Positions 1-9,030 of a DNA stretch of 64,000 nucleotides are shown here, piece by piece (position 1 is the stretch's first letter; every line of letters starts with the position of its first letter). The DNA comes from Hyphomonas sp. CY54-11-8. Lineage in GTDB: Bacteria; Pseudomonadota; Alphaproteobacteria; Caulobacterales; Hyphomonadaceae. The position numbers and the translations under genes are program-made. The notes under the pieces were generated by a model that was given only the letters and a program-made list of their open reading frames with translations, had not been told where the DNA came from and ran no database searches. The stretch lies in contig NZ_AWFD01000038.1 in NCBI RefSeq assembly GCF_000682735.1, positions 124,001 to 188,000 of the forward strand. Reading direction: 5' to 3'.

Positions 1-475
1 CGCCATGGCGGGCCTTGGTGATGACCGACAGATCGGGCGGAGCTGCACCACCATTGGCAGCGCGGGCCGCTTCCACGTTTGGATACGGGCTACGGAACGT
101 GTCAGCAGGCGTTGCCGGACGGTAATCGAATTCGCCGATGTCGTTCGGCGTCGGGCTGAGAATTTCATTCTCGGCAGCCAATGCCTTCACAAACGGATTG
201 TCATTCGGGTTCGGATAGGCCGGGTCGTAGAACGGGCCGCCCGGTTCGCCGAGGTTCCGGTAGCTCATCAGTTTCATCGAGTGACACGATGAGCATACCT
301 GATGATACACCTGATATCCGCGCTGCAGCGATGCCTGGTCGAACTGGCCCGTCGGGCCTTCGAACGGCCAGCCACCTTCCGGCGGGTGCGGGTGTTCGGC
401 GCCGCCTGCAGCGTGGGCCGCAGCGGTGAAGATGAGTCCGGCCAGGCCGGCAGTGAGGAGTCGAAGCGCTTTCAT
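1..475 (-). CDS. petC: Cytochrome c1, 5' part only (cut by window edge)
   Basis: Heme-c subunit of the cytochrome bc1 complex, which passes electrons from the Rieske protein to soluble or membrane cytochrome c in the periplasm. Only the first 158 codons are visible, with no stop before the edge. The ATG at 475 begins a Sec signal peptide (MKALRLL, hydrophobic core, cleavage near AHA-AG). CSSCH at about residues 61-65 is the CxxCH heme-binding motif, and downstream residues (RNLGEPGGPFYDP, and PPDLS near the edge) fit the cytochrome c1 family. It is the last gene of petA-petB-petC, 15 bp after petB, the usual alphaproteobacterial order. The C-terminal Met ligand and membrane anchor lie outside the window. 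The assignment is firm; completeness cannot be judged. Confidence 0.95.
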   Translation of the reverse strand, partial: MKALRLLTAGLAGLIFTAAAHAAGGAEHPHPPEGGWPFEGPTGQFDQASLQRGYQVYHQVCSSCHSMKLMSYRNLGEPGGPFYDPAYPNPNDNPFVKALAAENEILSPTPNDIGEFDYRPATPADTFRSPYPNVEAARAANGGAAPPDLSVITKARHG

Positions 476-490
476 GGTTCCTCTGGCTCC

Positions 491-1951
491 CTATTCCGCC
501 GGAATGGCGGTTGCCGTCGACGCCTTGTGGCGTTTCAGGACCGACTTGTGGATGGATTCCGGAACTTCCTTCGGCTTCTCGGTCAGACCGATGAAGAAAA
601 GGATCACGAAGTAGCCGAAGTAGCAGAAGGTCAGGATCAGCGAGAGATGCCGGAACTGGAAGGTCGGCGCCGGCACCGCGGAGAGCGATGGGTTCGAACC
701 AGCCGGAAGTGTTTCCATGAAGCTCTTGGCGTCGTGGTAGGCTTCACCGCCGCCTTTGTATTCGCTGGTCACTTCCACCGCATTCTCGGTGTAGCTGACG
801 ACCAGTTTCGGATCGCCCTGCAACGCCGGGATTACGGCGTCATCCGGGTTTGCCGCACCACACCAGCCGAGCAGCAGGCAGACCACGACAAAGCCGAAGA
901 AGAACTGCTTGGCCACCGGACGGTAGCGCATGGACTTCACTTTAGACGTGTCGAGCCATGGCAGCAGGAACAGGACCGCGATCGCCGCGAACATGAAGAT
1001 CACGCCCAGCAGCTTGGCCGGGATCGGGCCGAGGTCGAAGGTGATGGCACGCAGGATTGCGTAGAATGGCAGCAGGTACCATTCCGGCACGATGTGCGAC
1101 GGCGTGACCAGCGGGTTGGCCTCAACATAGTTGTCGGCATGGCCCAGCACGTTCGGAGCGTAGAAGACGAACACCGCGAACATGAGGAGGAAGATGACGA
1201 TCGCGAAGGCGTCCTTCACCGTGTAGTACGGGTGGAACGGAACCGTTTCCTTCTCGACATCCTGAACTTCGACACCAGTTGGGTTGTTGTTGCCCGGAAC
1301 GTGCAGCGCCCAGACGTGCAGGATCACGACAGCCGCGATCATGAACGGCAGCAGATAGTGCAGCGAGAAGAAGCGCTGCAGGGTCTGGTTGCCGATGGAC
1401 GGGCCGCCCATCAGCCAGGTCTGGATGCTCTCACCGATCAGCGGGATCGCACCGAACAGGCCGGTGATCACGTTGGAACCGTGATAGGACATCTGGCCCC
1501 AGGGCAGCATGTAGCCGAGGAAGGCCGTGGCCATCATTAGCAGGTAGATCACACAGCCGAGGATCCAGAGCACTTCGCGCGGCGCTTTGTATGAACCATA
1601 ATAAAGCCCCCGGAACATGTGAATGTAGACCGCAAGGAAGAACATCGAGGCGCCATTGGCGTGGATGTAGCGAAGCAGCCAGCCATAAGGCACATCGCGC
1701 ATGATGCGCTCAACCGAAGCGAAGGCGCCATCGACGCTGGCTTCATAGTGCATGGCCAGAATCACACCGGTGATGATCTGGGTGGCAAGGCAGACCGCCA
1801 GGATGCCACCGAAGGTCCACCAGTAGTTCAGGTTCTTCGGGGTCGGAAAATTGATTGCCGTATCCTGGGCGAACCGGATGATTGGCAGGCGGGTATCCAG
1901 CCAGCGTGTGAACGCATTGGTCGGAGTGTAAGAGGATTCGTGTCCGCTCAT
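491..1951 (-). CDS. petB: Cytochrome b of the bc1 complex
   Basis: Di-heme membrane subunit that oxidises ubiquinol at Qo and reduces quinone at Qi. It has 486 residues. The four heme ligands are visible as two pairs spaced by 14: H97/H111 and H198/H212. PEWY of the Qo site is at about 289-292, and hydrophobic stretches fit eight helices. It is longer than the roughly 430-445 residues usual in alphaproteobacteria. The excess is mostly a hydrophilic stretch of about 60 residues (about 367-428) between the last two helices, a loop expected on the periplasmic side. It lies 12 bp downstream of petA in the same operon. Family assignment is certain; the role of the insertion is unknown. Confidence 0.98.
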   Translation of the reverse strand: MSGHESSYTPTNAFTRWLDTRLPIIRFAQDTAINFPTPKNLNYWWTFGGILAVCLATQIITGVILAMHYEASVDGAFASVERIMRDVPYGWLLRYIHANGASMFFLAVYIHMFRGLYYGSYKAPREVLWILGCVIYLLMMATAFLGYMLPWGQMSYHGSNVITGLFGAIPLIGESIQTWLMGGPSIGNQTLQRFFSLHYLLPFMIAAVVILHVWALHVPGNNNPTGVEVQDVEKETVPFHPYYTVKDAFAIVIFLLMFAVFVFYAPNVLGHADNYVEANPLVTPSHIVPEWYLLPFYAILRAITFDLGPIPAKLLGVIFMFAAIAVLFLLPWLDTSKVKSMRYRPVAKQFFFGFVVVCLLLGWCGAANPDDAVIPALQGDPKLVVSYTENAVEVTSEYKGGGEAYHDAKSFMETLPAGSNPSLSAVPAPTFQFRHLSLILTFCYFGYFVILFFIGLTEKPKEVPESIHKSVLKRHKASTATAIPAE

Positions 1952-1963
1952 GGGCTACCGTCC

Positions 1964-2536
1964 TTACAGCGAGATGTTGACCACGGTGTCCGAAACATAG
2001 CGGTAGTTCGGAACCGGAAGATTGCGGGGGGCCGGGCCTTTGCGGATGCGGCCGGACGTATCGTAGTGCGAACCGTGGCACGGGCAGTACCAGCCGCCGA
2101 AGTCGCCGGTGTTGCCCTGTGCCGGACCGACCGGGACGCAGCCGAGGTGCGTACAGGAACCTGACGTGATCAGGATAGCCCGGTTCAGTTCGCCGTTCGG
2201 CTTCGGGTTCAGGCGCTCGTCATCGGTCTGCGGGTCACGCAGCGATGCGACGTTCACCGATTCGGCCGCAGCGATCTCAGCCGGGGTCCGGTGACGGACA
2301 AAGAAAGGCTTGCCCCCGATGAGCACGCGAATTTCGCTGCCCAGCGGGATCTTGGAGATATCGACGTCCAGGGCCGATGCGGCCTTGGTATCTGCTGCCG
2401 GGTTCCACTGGTCGACAGCGACCCAGGCGAACATGGCAGCACCGCCGAAAGCTGCCGCTCCCGTCGCGATGTGAATAAAGTTGCGGCGGTCCTCGTCAAC
2501 AGCACCGCCGTGCTCAAGTGATGTCTGATCGGTCAC
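1964..2536 (-). CDS. petA: Ubiquinol-cytochrome c reductase Rieske iron-sulfur subunit
   Basis: 2Fe-2S subunit of bc1, transferring the first electron of ubiquinol to cytochrome c1. It has 190 residues. The N-terminal DRRNF followed by one hydrophobic helix (about residues 20-42) is a Tat-type uncleaved anchor, as in other Rieske proteins. Cluster box 1 is CTHLGC (C128, H130, C133) and box 2 is CPCHG (C151, C153, H154): four ligands plus the stabilising disulfide cysteines. It is first in the petABC operon, divergent from hemF across about 180 bp that should hold both promoters. The length is normal for the family. Confidence 0.98.
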   Translation of the reverse strand: MTDQTSLEHGGAVDEDRRNFIHIATGAAAFGGAAMFAWVAVDQWNPAADTKAASALDVDISKIPLGSEIRVLIGGKPFFVRHRTPAEIAAAESVNVASLRDPQTDDERLNPKPNGELNRAILITSGSCTHLGCVPVGPAQGNTGDFGGWYCPCHGSHYDTSGRIRKGPAPRNLPVPNYRYVSDTVVNISL

Positions 2537-2667
2537 GCTTTTCCCGTCCTCAACAGGCAGAGTTCTGGCCCCTAATTACAGAACCCCGCCCTCTCGCACA
2601 TTGCGGCAAGTGGGCGCGGGGCCAGCCCCCTGAGATACACTGAAAAAGGGCGTTATCCTGACTTGAG

Positions 2668-2704
2668 CCCTGTGACAACAGGGGGCTTGCAAGCTGTGCA
2701 GCTT
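2668..2704. promoter_or_regulatory. Two tandem inverted repeats before hemF
   Basis: The gap between petA and hemF contains CCCTGT-gaca-ACAGGG (2668-2683) and AAGCTG-tg-CAGCTT (2691-2704). The second ends 13 bases before the first hemF ATG. Both are perfect 6-bp arms. They could be operators or a 5'-UTR hairpin. I do not recognise the sequence as a Fnr, Fur/Irr or HrrA-type box, so the role is inference. Confidence 0.35.
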
Positions 2705-2717
2705 ACGCCACAAGACA

Positions 2718-3608
2718 ATGCCCATGACGATAACCGACCTCGACACCCAAAAACAGCGCGCGCGAGACTGGTTCCGCGCCCTCCAGGAAGACATCTGCAG
2801 CCGCTTCGAAGCCATTGAGCAGGCCGCTGAACCGCCCTTGTACCGGGGCGATGCGGGCAAATTCGAGCTGACGGAGTGGAAACGCGGCGACGGCAGCGAG
2901 GACCTGGGCGGCGGGCGTATGGGCCTGATGCGCGGCAAGGTGTTCGAGAAGGTCGGTGTCCATTTTTCAGAGGTTTATGGCACTTTCTCGGAAGGCTTCG
3001 CTGCACAAATCCCCGGCGCAGACCAGTCTGACGGGCGATTCTGGGCCTCGGGAATTTCGCTCATCGCTCACCCGCGTAACCCGCATGTGCCCGCCGCTCA
3101 CATGAACACGCGCATGCTTGTAACCAGCCAGAGCTGGTTCGGCGGCGGCGGAGACCTCAATCCCCTGCTCGCCTATCAGCGCGATCAGGCCTTCGAGGAT
3201 TCTGTGGAATTCCACGCCGCCATGAAAGCAGCGTGCGATACGCACCCCGGCGCGGACTATGCGCAGATGAAGGAAACCTGCGACACTTACTTCCACCTCC
3301 CTCACCGGGACGAGCCGCGCGGCACCGGCGGTATTTTCTACGACCGTTTCAATACGGGCGACTGGGAAACGGATTTCGCGTTCACGCAGGAAGTCGGAAA
3401 GCAATTCGCCGGCATCTATCCCAAACTCGTACGCAAGCGGTTCCAGAAGGCATGGAGCGAAGCCGAACGCGAAGAACAGCTGATCCAGCGCGGCCGCTAT
3501 GTGGAGTTTAACTTGCTCTACGACCGCGGCACGACGTTCGGACTGAAGACCGGTGGCAATGTCACCAGCATCCTGTCCTCCATGCCGCCCGTGGTGAAAT
3601 GGCCCTGA
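2718..3608 (+). CDS. hemF: Oxygen-dependent coproporphyrinogen-III oxidase
   Basis: Cytoplasmic enzyme that uses O2 to decarboxylate two propionates of coproporphyrinogen III, giving protoporphyrinogen IX in heme biosynthesis. It has 296 residues, normal for HemF. Family signatures visible are the HMNTR segment, [29 protein letters not shown], and a C-terminal [16 protein letters not shown] with ILSSMPP. Two in-frame ATGs (2718 and 2724) are possible starts; neither has a strong Shine-Dalgarno, and I give the longer form. It lies divergent from the heme-containing bc1 operon and just upstream of tspO, a sensible tetrapyrrole neighbourhood. Confidence 0.97.
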   Translation: MPMTITDLDTQKQRARDWFRALQEDICSRFEAIEQAAEPPLYRGDAGKFELTEWKRGDGSEDLGGGRMGLMRGKVFEKVGVHFSEVYGTFSEGFAAQIPGADQSDGRFWASGISLIAHPRNPHVPAAHMNTRMLVTSQSWFGGGGDLNPLLAYQRDQAFEDSVEFHAAMKAACDTHPGADYAQMKETCDTYFHLPHRDEPRGTGGIFYDRFNTGDWETDFAFTQEVGKQFAGIYPKLVRKRFQKAWSEAEREEQLIQRGRYVEFNLLYDRGTTFGLKTGGNVTSILSSMPPVVKWP

Positions 3609-3734
3609 CCGGCCCGCAATTCCGGCAGAAGCGCCCGGTCTCCAGTCAGAAAGCTCATCCTCGCGGCACAAGATTCCCGCGCTTGGGGTAGACGGCAGAC
3701 GGTTGGGCAGTTTCCAGATATATTAACAATCCTG

Positions 3735-4232
3735 ATGGTGGACGACAGCCGGGCCCCTCCCTGGGGTGCCAGTCTGGTGCTGGTGCTGGCGACGGCTTTG
3801 GCCGGCGCTATGGGCGGAATTGTCACCCGTTCCGGCAAGGAACCCTGGTATTCGGGACTCGAGAAATCTTCTCTCACACCACCGGACTGGATGTTCGGAA
3901 TTGTCTGGCCCGCTCTCTTCTCACTGATGACGCTCAGCGCCTTGCTGGTCTTGTGGCGCGCCGGGAGTTCCAGTGCCGCCAGCCGCGCGCTTGGCATTTA
4001 TTTTGCCATGCTGATGGTGAATGTGGGCTGGAGCCTGTTCTTTTTCGGCCTCAAGCAGATCCCGCTGGCGCTTGGCGTGCTGACCGCGCTCTGGCTGCTG
4101 ATCCTCGCCATGATGGGAGAGTTTGCCCGCATCTCGAAGCCCGCCGCCTGGCTTCAATTGCCCTACCTGGCCTGGGTCACCTTCGCAGGATATCTGAACC
4201 TCTATATCTGGTCAGCTAATCCGCCCGGATGA
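3735..4232 (+). CDS. tspO: TspO/MBR family tryptophan-rich sensory protein
   Basis: Five-helix membrane protein of the TspO/peripheral benzodiazepine receptor family. Bacterial members bind porphyrins and modulate tetrapyrrole-related regulation under changing oxygen. It has 165 residues. Motifs visible are PWYSGLEKSSLTPPDWMFGIVWP near the first loop, WSLFFFGLKQ in the middle helices, and LPYLAWVTFAGYLNLYIW at the end, all typical. It follows hemF by about 126 bp on the same strand with no visible terminator between, so cotranscription is possible. Its 3' end overlaps the convergent CCA-adding enzyme gene by 17 bp. The ligand and any signalling partner are not shown by the sequence. Confidence 0.93.
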   Translation: MVDDSRAPPWGASLVLVLATALAGAMGGIVTRSGKEPWYSGLEKSSLTPPDWMFGIVWPALFSLMTLSALLVLWRAGSSSAASRALGIYFAMLMVNVGWSLFFFGLKQIPLALGVLTALWLLILAMMGEFARISKPAAWLQLPYLAWVTFAGYLNLYIWSANPPG

Positions 4233-5430
4233 GCCGGGCGAGCAAGGCATCTCGTGTCAGCGTGAAGCCGGAAGCGATCCAGGCCTCCTCCGCCGTTGCC
4301 AACGCCTTGCCGATTGCCGGACCGGCCAGACCGGCTGCCAGCGCGTCCGCCCCGCCGACGGGCAGTTCAGGTCTCGACCACCGCGCAGCAGCGGCCAATA
4401 CGAGCTTCAGGCTGTCACCTGTCCCGCTGGCAGCCTCAATAAGGGCCCGGTCACAAACGACCTCCGGCCCGTACCGGTAAAAGGCTTCAGCCAGCTCTGC
4501 CGGACTCAGCGTTTCAATATGTCCCAGCGCCGGGTCCGCCCAATCTGCCAGCCTGTCCTGCTCGGCATTCGACAGACGCAGGATCTGGCTGACTTCGCGA
4601 ACTTCGCGCAGGCGGCGCGGCAGCATGCTCATCAGTCGCTGCATCGGATCAGGCGTCATATTTGCTGATCGTTCAGCAGACACGAGGGCTGGTAATGCGC
4701 CTGCCGTCGCCTCTGGCAATACCGCCTTGAGCACGCCGCTCTCTTCCATGGCCAGCATCGCATCAGATGGGTCCGGCGCTTCCAGAAGGCGTTTCAGTTC
4801 TTTCCAGATCCGCTCCCGGGCAATCTTTGCGAGGCCGTCTTTCTGCCGCGTGCAGGCAGCGAGCCCGTCTTCATCCACCTCGGCGCCATACCAGGCGTTG
4901 AACCGGAAGAAGCGAAGGATGCGCAGATAGTCTTCCTTCAGGCGCTGATCACCATCGCCGATAAAGATCACGCGGCCGGCAAAAGCATCTTCGATGCTGC
5001 CGGGTACGACCTCGTGCAGGGTTCCATCCGGACCCGCATAGATGGCGTTCAGGCGGAAATCCCGGCGCTCGGCATCCTCCGCCCAGTCTTCCGTGAAAGC
5101 AACTACGGCACGCCGGCCATCGGTTTCGACATCCCTGCGCAAACTGGTGATCTCGAACGGTTTGCCGCCAACGATCGCGGTGACGGTGCCGTGCTCGATC
5201 CCCGTCGGCAGGGCCCGGATGCCCGCAGCCTGCATGGCCTTCATGACGTCATCGGGCAGGATCTGGGTGGCGATGTCGATGTCATCTGCCGGAATGCCGC
5301 GCAGCGTGTTACGCACACAGCCCCCGACAAATCGTGAGCCGCCGGGGCGCGCCGCTTCGAGCGCCGCCATCACGGCGCGTGTCCCCGGCGCGTTCAGCCA
5401 GTCAGCTTGTATCCGGTCAGTCTGAGCCAT
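4216..5430 (-). CDS. cca: CCA tRNA nucleotidyltransferase
   Basis: Adds or repairs the 3' CCA end of tRNAs using CTP and ATP without a template. It has 404 residues from the ATG at 5430; longer in-frame extensions run into the upstream DUF6111 gene and are not credible. The class II nucleotidyltransferase core is visible: RFVGGCVRNTL followed by DDIDIAT, whose D-x-D pair binds metal, then RRD, RRDFRLNAIY and the EDYLRILRFFRF head region. A poorly conserved alpha-helical tail follows. The start overlaps the end of the DUF6111 gene by 14 bp, which suggests translational coupling. PolyA polymerase is related but the short tail and context favour CCA addition. Confidence 0.95.
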   Translation of the reverse strand: MAQTDRIQADWLNAPGTRAVMAALEAARPGGSRFVGGCVRNTLRGIPADDIDIATQILPDDVMKAMQAAGIRALPTGIEHGTVTAIVGGKPFEITSLRRDVETDGRRAVVAFTEDWAEDAERRDFRLNAIYAGPDGTLHEVVPGSIEDAFAGRVIFIGDGDQRLKEDYLRILRFFRFNAWYGAEVDEDGLAACTRQKDGLAKIARERIWKELKRLLEAPDPSDAMLAMEESGVLKAVLPEATAGALPALVSAERSANMTPDPMQRLMSMLPRRLREVREVSQILRLSNAEQDRLADWADPALGHIETLSPAELAEAFYRYGPEVVCDRALIEAASGTGDSLKLVLAAAARWSRPELPVGGADALAAGLAGPAIGKALATAEEAWIASGFTLTRDALLARLIRAD

Positions 5431-5782
5431 CTTCGGTGATGTCCGTCCCGTCGGTGGGCAGCTCGATCGACCCGCCCGGATCTTCGCTGCCTGCCCGGCC
5501 GGCATCCTTGAGATCATGCGCGCAGGGATAAAACTCTCCCGGCACAAGCTTGCCATCCACATAACGGGTCGGTTTCTGGCACATTTCCGGTTCGCGCTTC
5601 TCCAGGAATGTCATCGCGAAAAAGGCCACGACCGCCAGGCCCAGACCGATCAGGAACAGCATGTTGATCGGCCATTTCCGGCGGCCTTCATGCTCGGCCG
5701 TCGTTGTGGCCAGCAGATAAAGCCCGAACACCAGAAACGGGATCGAGAAGAAAAAGAGTTCGAAGAGTATCCGTCCGGCCAA
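5417..5782 (-). CDS. DUF6111 family small membrane protein
   Basis: Protein of 121 residues of unknown function. Two hydrophobic helices are seen at about residues 6-26 and 40-60, separated by a polar loop (TTTAEHEGRRKWP). A soluble tail carries two cysteines (EMCQKP and YPCAHDLKDAG) and an acidic end. This matches the DUF6111 family, found in alphaproteobacteria next to the CCA-adding enzyme and the CoA-type Nudix hydrolase, as here. It lies 77 bp downstream of the Nudix gene and overlaps cca by 14 bp. A role in tRNA or CoA metabolism would be guesswork from position alone. Confidence 0.85.
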   Translation of the reverse strand: MAGRILFELFFFSIPFLVFGLYLLATTTAEHEGRRKWPINMLFLIGLGLAVVAFFAMTFLEKREPEMCQKPTRYVDGKLVPGEFYPCAHDLKDAGRAGSEDPGGSIELPTDGTDITEDGSD

Positions 5783-5859
5783 TGTCCCGGTTCCTCGCTT
5801 GTGATGTTCCTCAGGATAGGCAGATGCCGAAACCAGCGAAACCCTAAACAGACAAAGCC

Positions 5860-6480
5860 TTACGCTTCGTAGAGCGTTTCATAGAGGCGCTGGATAATTC
5901 CTGCTGTCACGCCCCAAATGCGATAGCCATTATGGGGCATCTCGTAATAACGCCGCGGCTTGCCTTTGTAGATCGCCTCCCCCATCCGGTGATTGCGGGC
6001 ATCCATCAGGAAATCGAGCGGGGTTTCGAACACGTCGGCCACTTCGGTCGGGTCCGGCACAGGTTCGAAGTCCGCCGGCAGCAAGCCCACAACCGGCGTG
6101 ATGCGGTAGCGCGTACCGGTCACATACGGCGCCGCCTTGCCGAGGATCTGCACATCGTCCGGCACAACGCCGACTTCCTCTTCCGATTCGCGCAAGGCGG
6201 CGGCCACCTCGTCGAGGTCAATCGGGTCCACCTTGCCGCCCGGAAACGCCACCTGCCCGGCATGATCGGCCATCGTGGTGGGCCGCACGGTCAACAATGC
6301 CGTCGCGCCGGACACGCGTGGAATAACCCCGACAAGCACCGCCGCAGGACGGATGATCGCCACCTCTTCCGGCGACAGGAAATCCATATCGCCCGTCTCC
6401 CCCAGCCGGCCATCGCCCACCGGCGGATCGAGCCGCGATTCGACACGCGCGATGAAGTCTTCGAGGCCTCGCCAGGACAT
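5860..6480 (-). CDS. Nudix hydrolase of the CoA pyrophosphatase type
   Basis: Likely hydrolyses CoA or oxidised CoA to 4'-phosphopantetheine and 3',5'-ADP, as family members NudL and Nudt7 do. It has 206 residues. The Nudix box appears at about residues 96-121 as FPGGKVDP, AAALRE and SEEEVGV, with the extra D-x-D spacing of the CoA subgroup. A following TGTRYRITPVVGLLP segment and the C-terminal YRIWGVTAGIIQRL are also characteristic of that subgroup. It starts 11 bp after DUF1285 and precedes DUF6111 and cca in one minus-strand operon. The substrate is inferred from family. Confidence 0.9.
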   Translation of the reverse strand: MSWRGLEDFIARVESRLDPPVGDGRLGETGDMDFLSPEEVAIIRPAAVLVGVIPRVSGATALLTVRPTTMADHAGQVAFPGGKVDPIDLDEVAAALRESEEEVGVVPDDVQILGKAAPYVTGTRYRITPVVGLLPADFEPVPDPTEVADVFETPLDFLMDARNHRMGEAIYKGKPRRYYEMPHNGYRIWGVTAGIIQRLYETLYEA

Positions 6481-6491
6481 GCCCTTTATCC

Positions 6492-7079
6492 TCAGGCCGC
6501 AGAGCCGATGGGAAAGAATGTTCCCTGGCTCCAGACACCCAGAATGTCCGGATTGTCCGGCGAAGGCTCGGCCATCTCGACGAGATCGTAAAAGGCAGCG
6601 CGGGTCAGTTTCGCCTCCAACCGCCCCCGCACCAGCACATAAGGCGACGGCTCACCGGTCTCCGGATCGGTCTCAACGCGGATCGGTGCGTCCGGTCCGG
6701 CCAGCGTAATGTCATCCAGATTGGTCAGAAAGGCGAGCGTCTGATCCCGGCCTGGTTCGCCCACACGGTCCACCCGGACGCCCAGGAATGGGGCATCCTC
6801 GACTGTGACGATCACTTTCTCGTAGGGCGTGACCAGCCAGGTCTTCCCGTCCTCATCCTTGCGCAGGATACGGGAAAACAGCTTCACCAGCCGCTCACGG
6901 TTAATGCGCGATCCATCATGCCACCAGGCGCCATCAGCCCGAATCTCCATGCCGATGTCGGCGCTGTGTTCCGGGTTCCAGAGATGCACAGGCGGCAGCT
7001 TTCCATCCAGCTTGCCCTCGGGCAGGATGGATTTCAGCGTTTCTTCAAGGCTGATTGTGGTTGCTGAACTGGATGTCAC
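6492..7079 (-). CDS. DUF1285 domain protein
   Basis: Protein of 195 residues matching the DUF1285 family, cytoplasmic and without signal or membrane segments. Recognisable parts are the PPVHLWNP entry, the DGAWWHDGSRINRERLVKLFSRIL block, YEKVIVTVEDAPFLGV, and a C-terminal half with RAAFYDLVEMA and the PILGVWSQGTFFPIG-like ending. The biochemical role is not established. It is the first gene of a four-gene minus-strand operon with Nudix, DUF6111 and cca, and diverges from moxR across 76 bp, an arrangement common in alphaproteobacteria. Confidence 0.9.
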   Translation of the reverse strand: MTSSSATTISLEETLKSILPEGKLDGKLPPVHLWNPEHSADIGMEIRADGAWWHDGSRINRERLVKLFSRILRKDEDGKTWLVTPYEKVIVTVEDAPFLGVRVDRVGEPGRDQTLAFLTNLDDITLAGPDAPIRVETDPETGEPSPYVLVRGRLEAKLTRAAFYDLVEMAEPSPDNPDILGVWSQGTFFPIGSAA

Positions 7080-7155
7080 ACCTTCCTCCGCCTTGAAGAG
7101 GCCTTACAAATAGGTCTGATTGCAGATGACGCAAACCCGGAGACGCTTTTAGAAT

Positions 7156-8154
<999 letters not shown>

Positions 8155-8163
8155 CGCAGCCCG

Positions 8164-9030
8164 ATGACTCCAGCTGCCGACCTTCGTGCCGAAGCCGAAG
8201 CCCTTGCCCGCCAGCTGCCCGGCCTGAACTTCAAGGCCGAGGCGAGCGAGGCGGCGCATATCGGCTCGGCCGGACGGCGTCGGCCCGGCACGGGCGAACA
8301 TTTCTGGCAGTACCGGCGCTATGCACAGGAAGATGCCGCCGACCGGGTGGACTGGCGCCGCTCGGCCAAGGGCAATGAACTCTTCGTACGCGAGACGGAA
8401 CTCGAAACCGCCCGCACGGTCCTTTTCTGGTGCGACGACAATCCCGGCTTCCGATGGAAGGCCGAGGGTGAGCTCCGCACCAAGGCCGAGGAAGCGACCG
8501 TACTCATGCTGTCGCTCGCCATCATGCTGTCCAAGGATGGCGAACGGGTCGGCGCACTTGGCGGCGGACGCGGCGCAAGTTTCGGCAAGCGCGCGGTCGA
8601 CCGGCTCTCAGAAGAACTTTCCCGCGGCACCGGCGGAACCTTCCCTGCCCCACCGCGCAGTTCGGCGACGCTTATCATCGCCTCAGACTTTTACGATCCA
8701 ATCCCGGAATGGCGCGCGCGGCTTGCACCCCTGGCCGGCAAATGCCCGGAAGGCATCCTGCTCGCCGTCTCTTCCCCGATCGAAGTCGACTTCCCGTTCG
8801 AAGGCCGCGTAAAGCTGCACCGGCCGGGATCTGCGCTCTCCCGCATCTTCGGCCGGGCGGAAACCATCCGCGAGGAATACCACCAACGCTTTGCGGCCCA
8901 GCGTGATGCGCTCAGTGAGCTGACCAATAGAATGGGTTGGCGCTTCGTTTCCCATGTTTCGAGCCAGCCTCTGCTGCAAAGCGCTGCCCGCCTGAAGGCC
9001 CAGCTTGAAAGCTTCGGGGCGAAGCTATGA
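8164..9030 (+). CDS. DUF58 domain protein of the MoxR operon
   Basis: Protein of 288 residues with a DUF58 core, a VWA-related fold commonly encoded next to MoxR. The signature is visible as RRRPGTGEHFWQYRRYAQEDAADRVDWRRSA with the flanking FVRETELE, then TARTVLFWCDD at the expected first VWA strand. No signal peptide or transmembrane segment is seen, so it should be cytoplasmic, unlike the next two proteins. The start is 9 bp after moxR and its stop overlaps the DUF4159 start as ATGA. A role as adaptor between MoxR and the membrane VWA proteins is inferred from the family. Confidence 0.93.
   Translation: MTPAADLRAEAEALARQLPGLNFKAEASEAAHIGSAGRRRPGTGEHFWQYRRYAQEDAADRVDWRRSAKGNELFVRETELETARTVLFWCDDNPGFRWKAEGELRTKAEEATVLMLSLAIMLSKDGERVGALGGGRGASFGKRAVDRLSEELSRGTGGTFPAPPRSSATLIIASDFYDPIPEWRARLAPLAGKCPEGILLAVSSPIEVDFPFEGRVKLHRPGSALSRIFGRAETIREEYHQRFAAQRDALSELTNRMGWRFVSHVSSQPLLQSAARLKAQLESFGAKL

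Noticed and set aside
689-700. GGGTTCGAACC resembling a tRNA T-loop
   Set aside because: It falls inside petB and no acceptor, D or anticodon arm can be drawn around it.
302-1540. Long plus-strand ORF (412 codons) opposite petB
   Set aside because: It lies fully antisense to cytochrome b, has no recognisable domain, and its composition is that expected of the opposite strand of a GC-rich gene.
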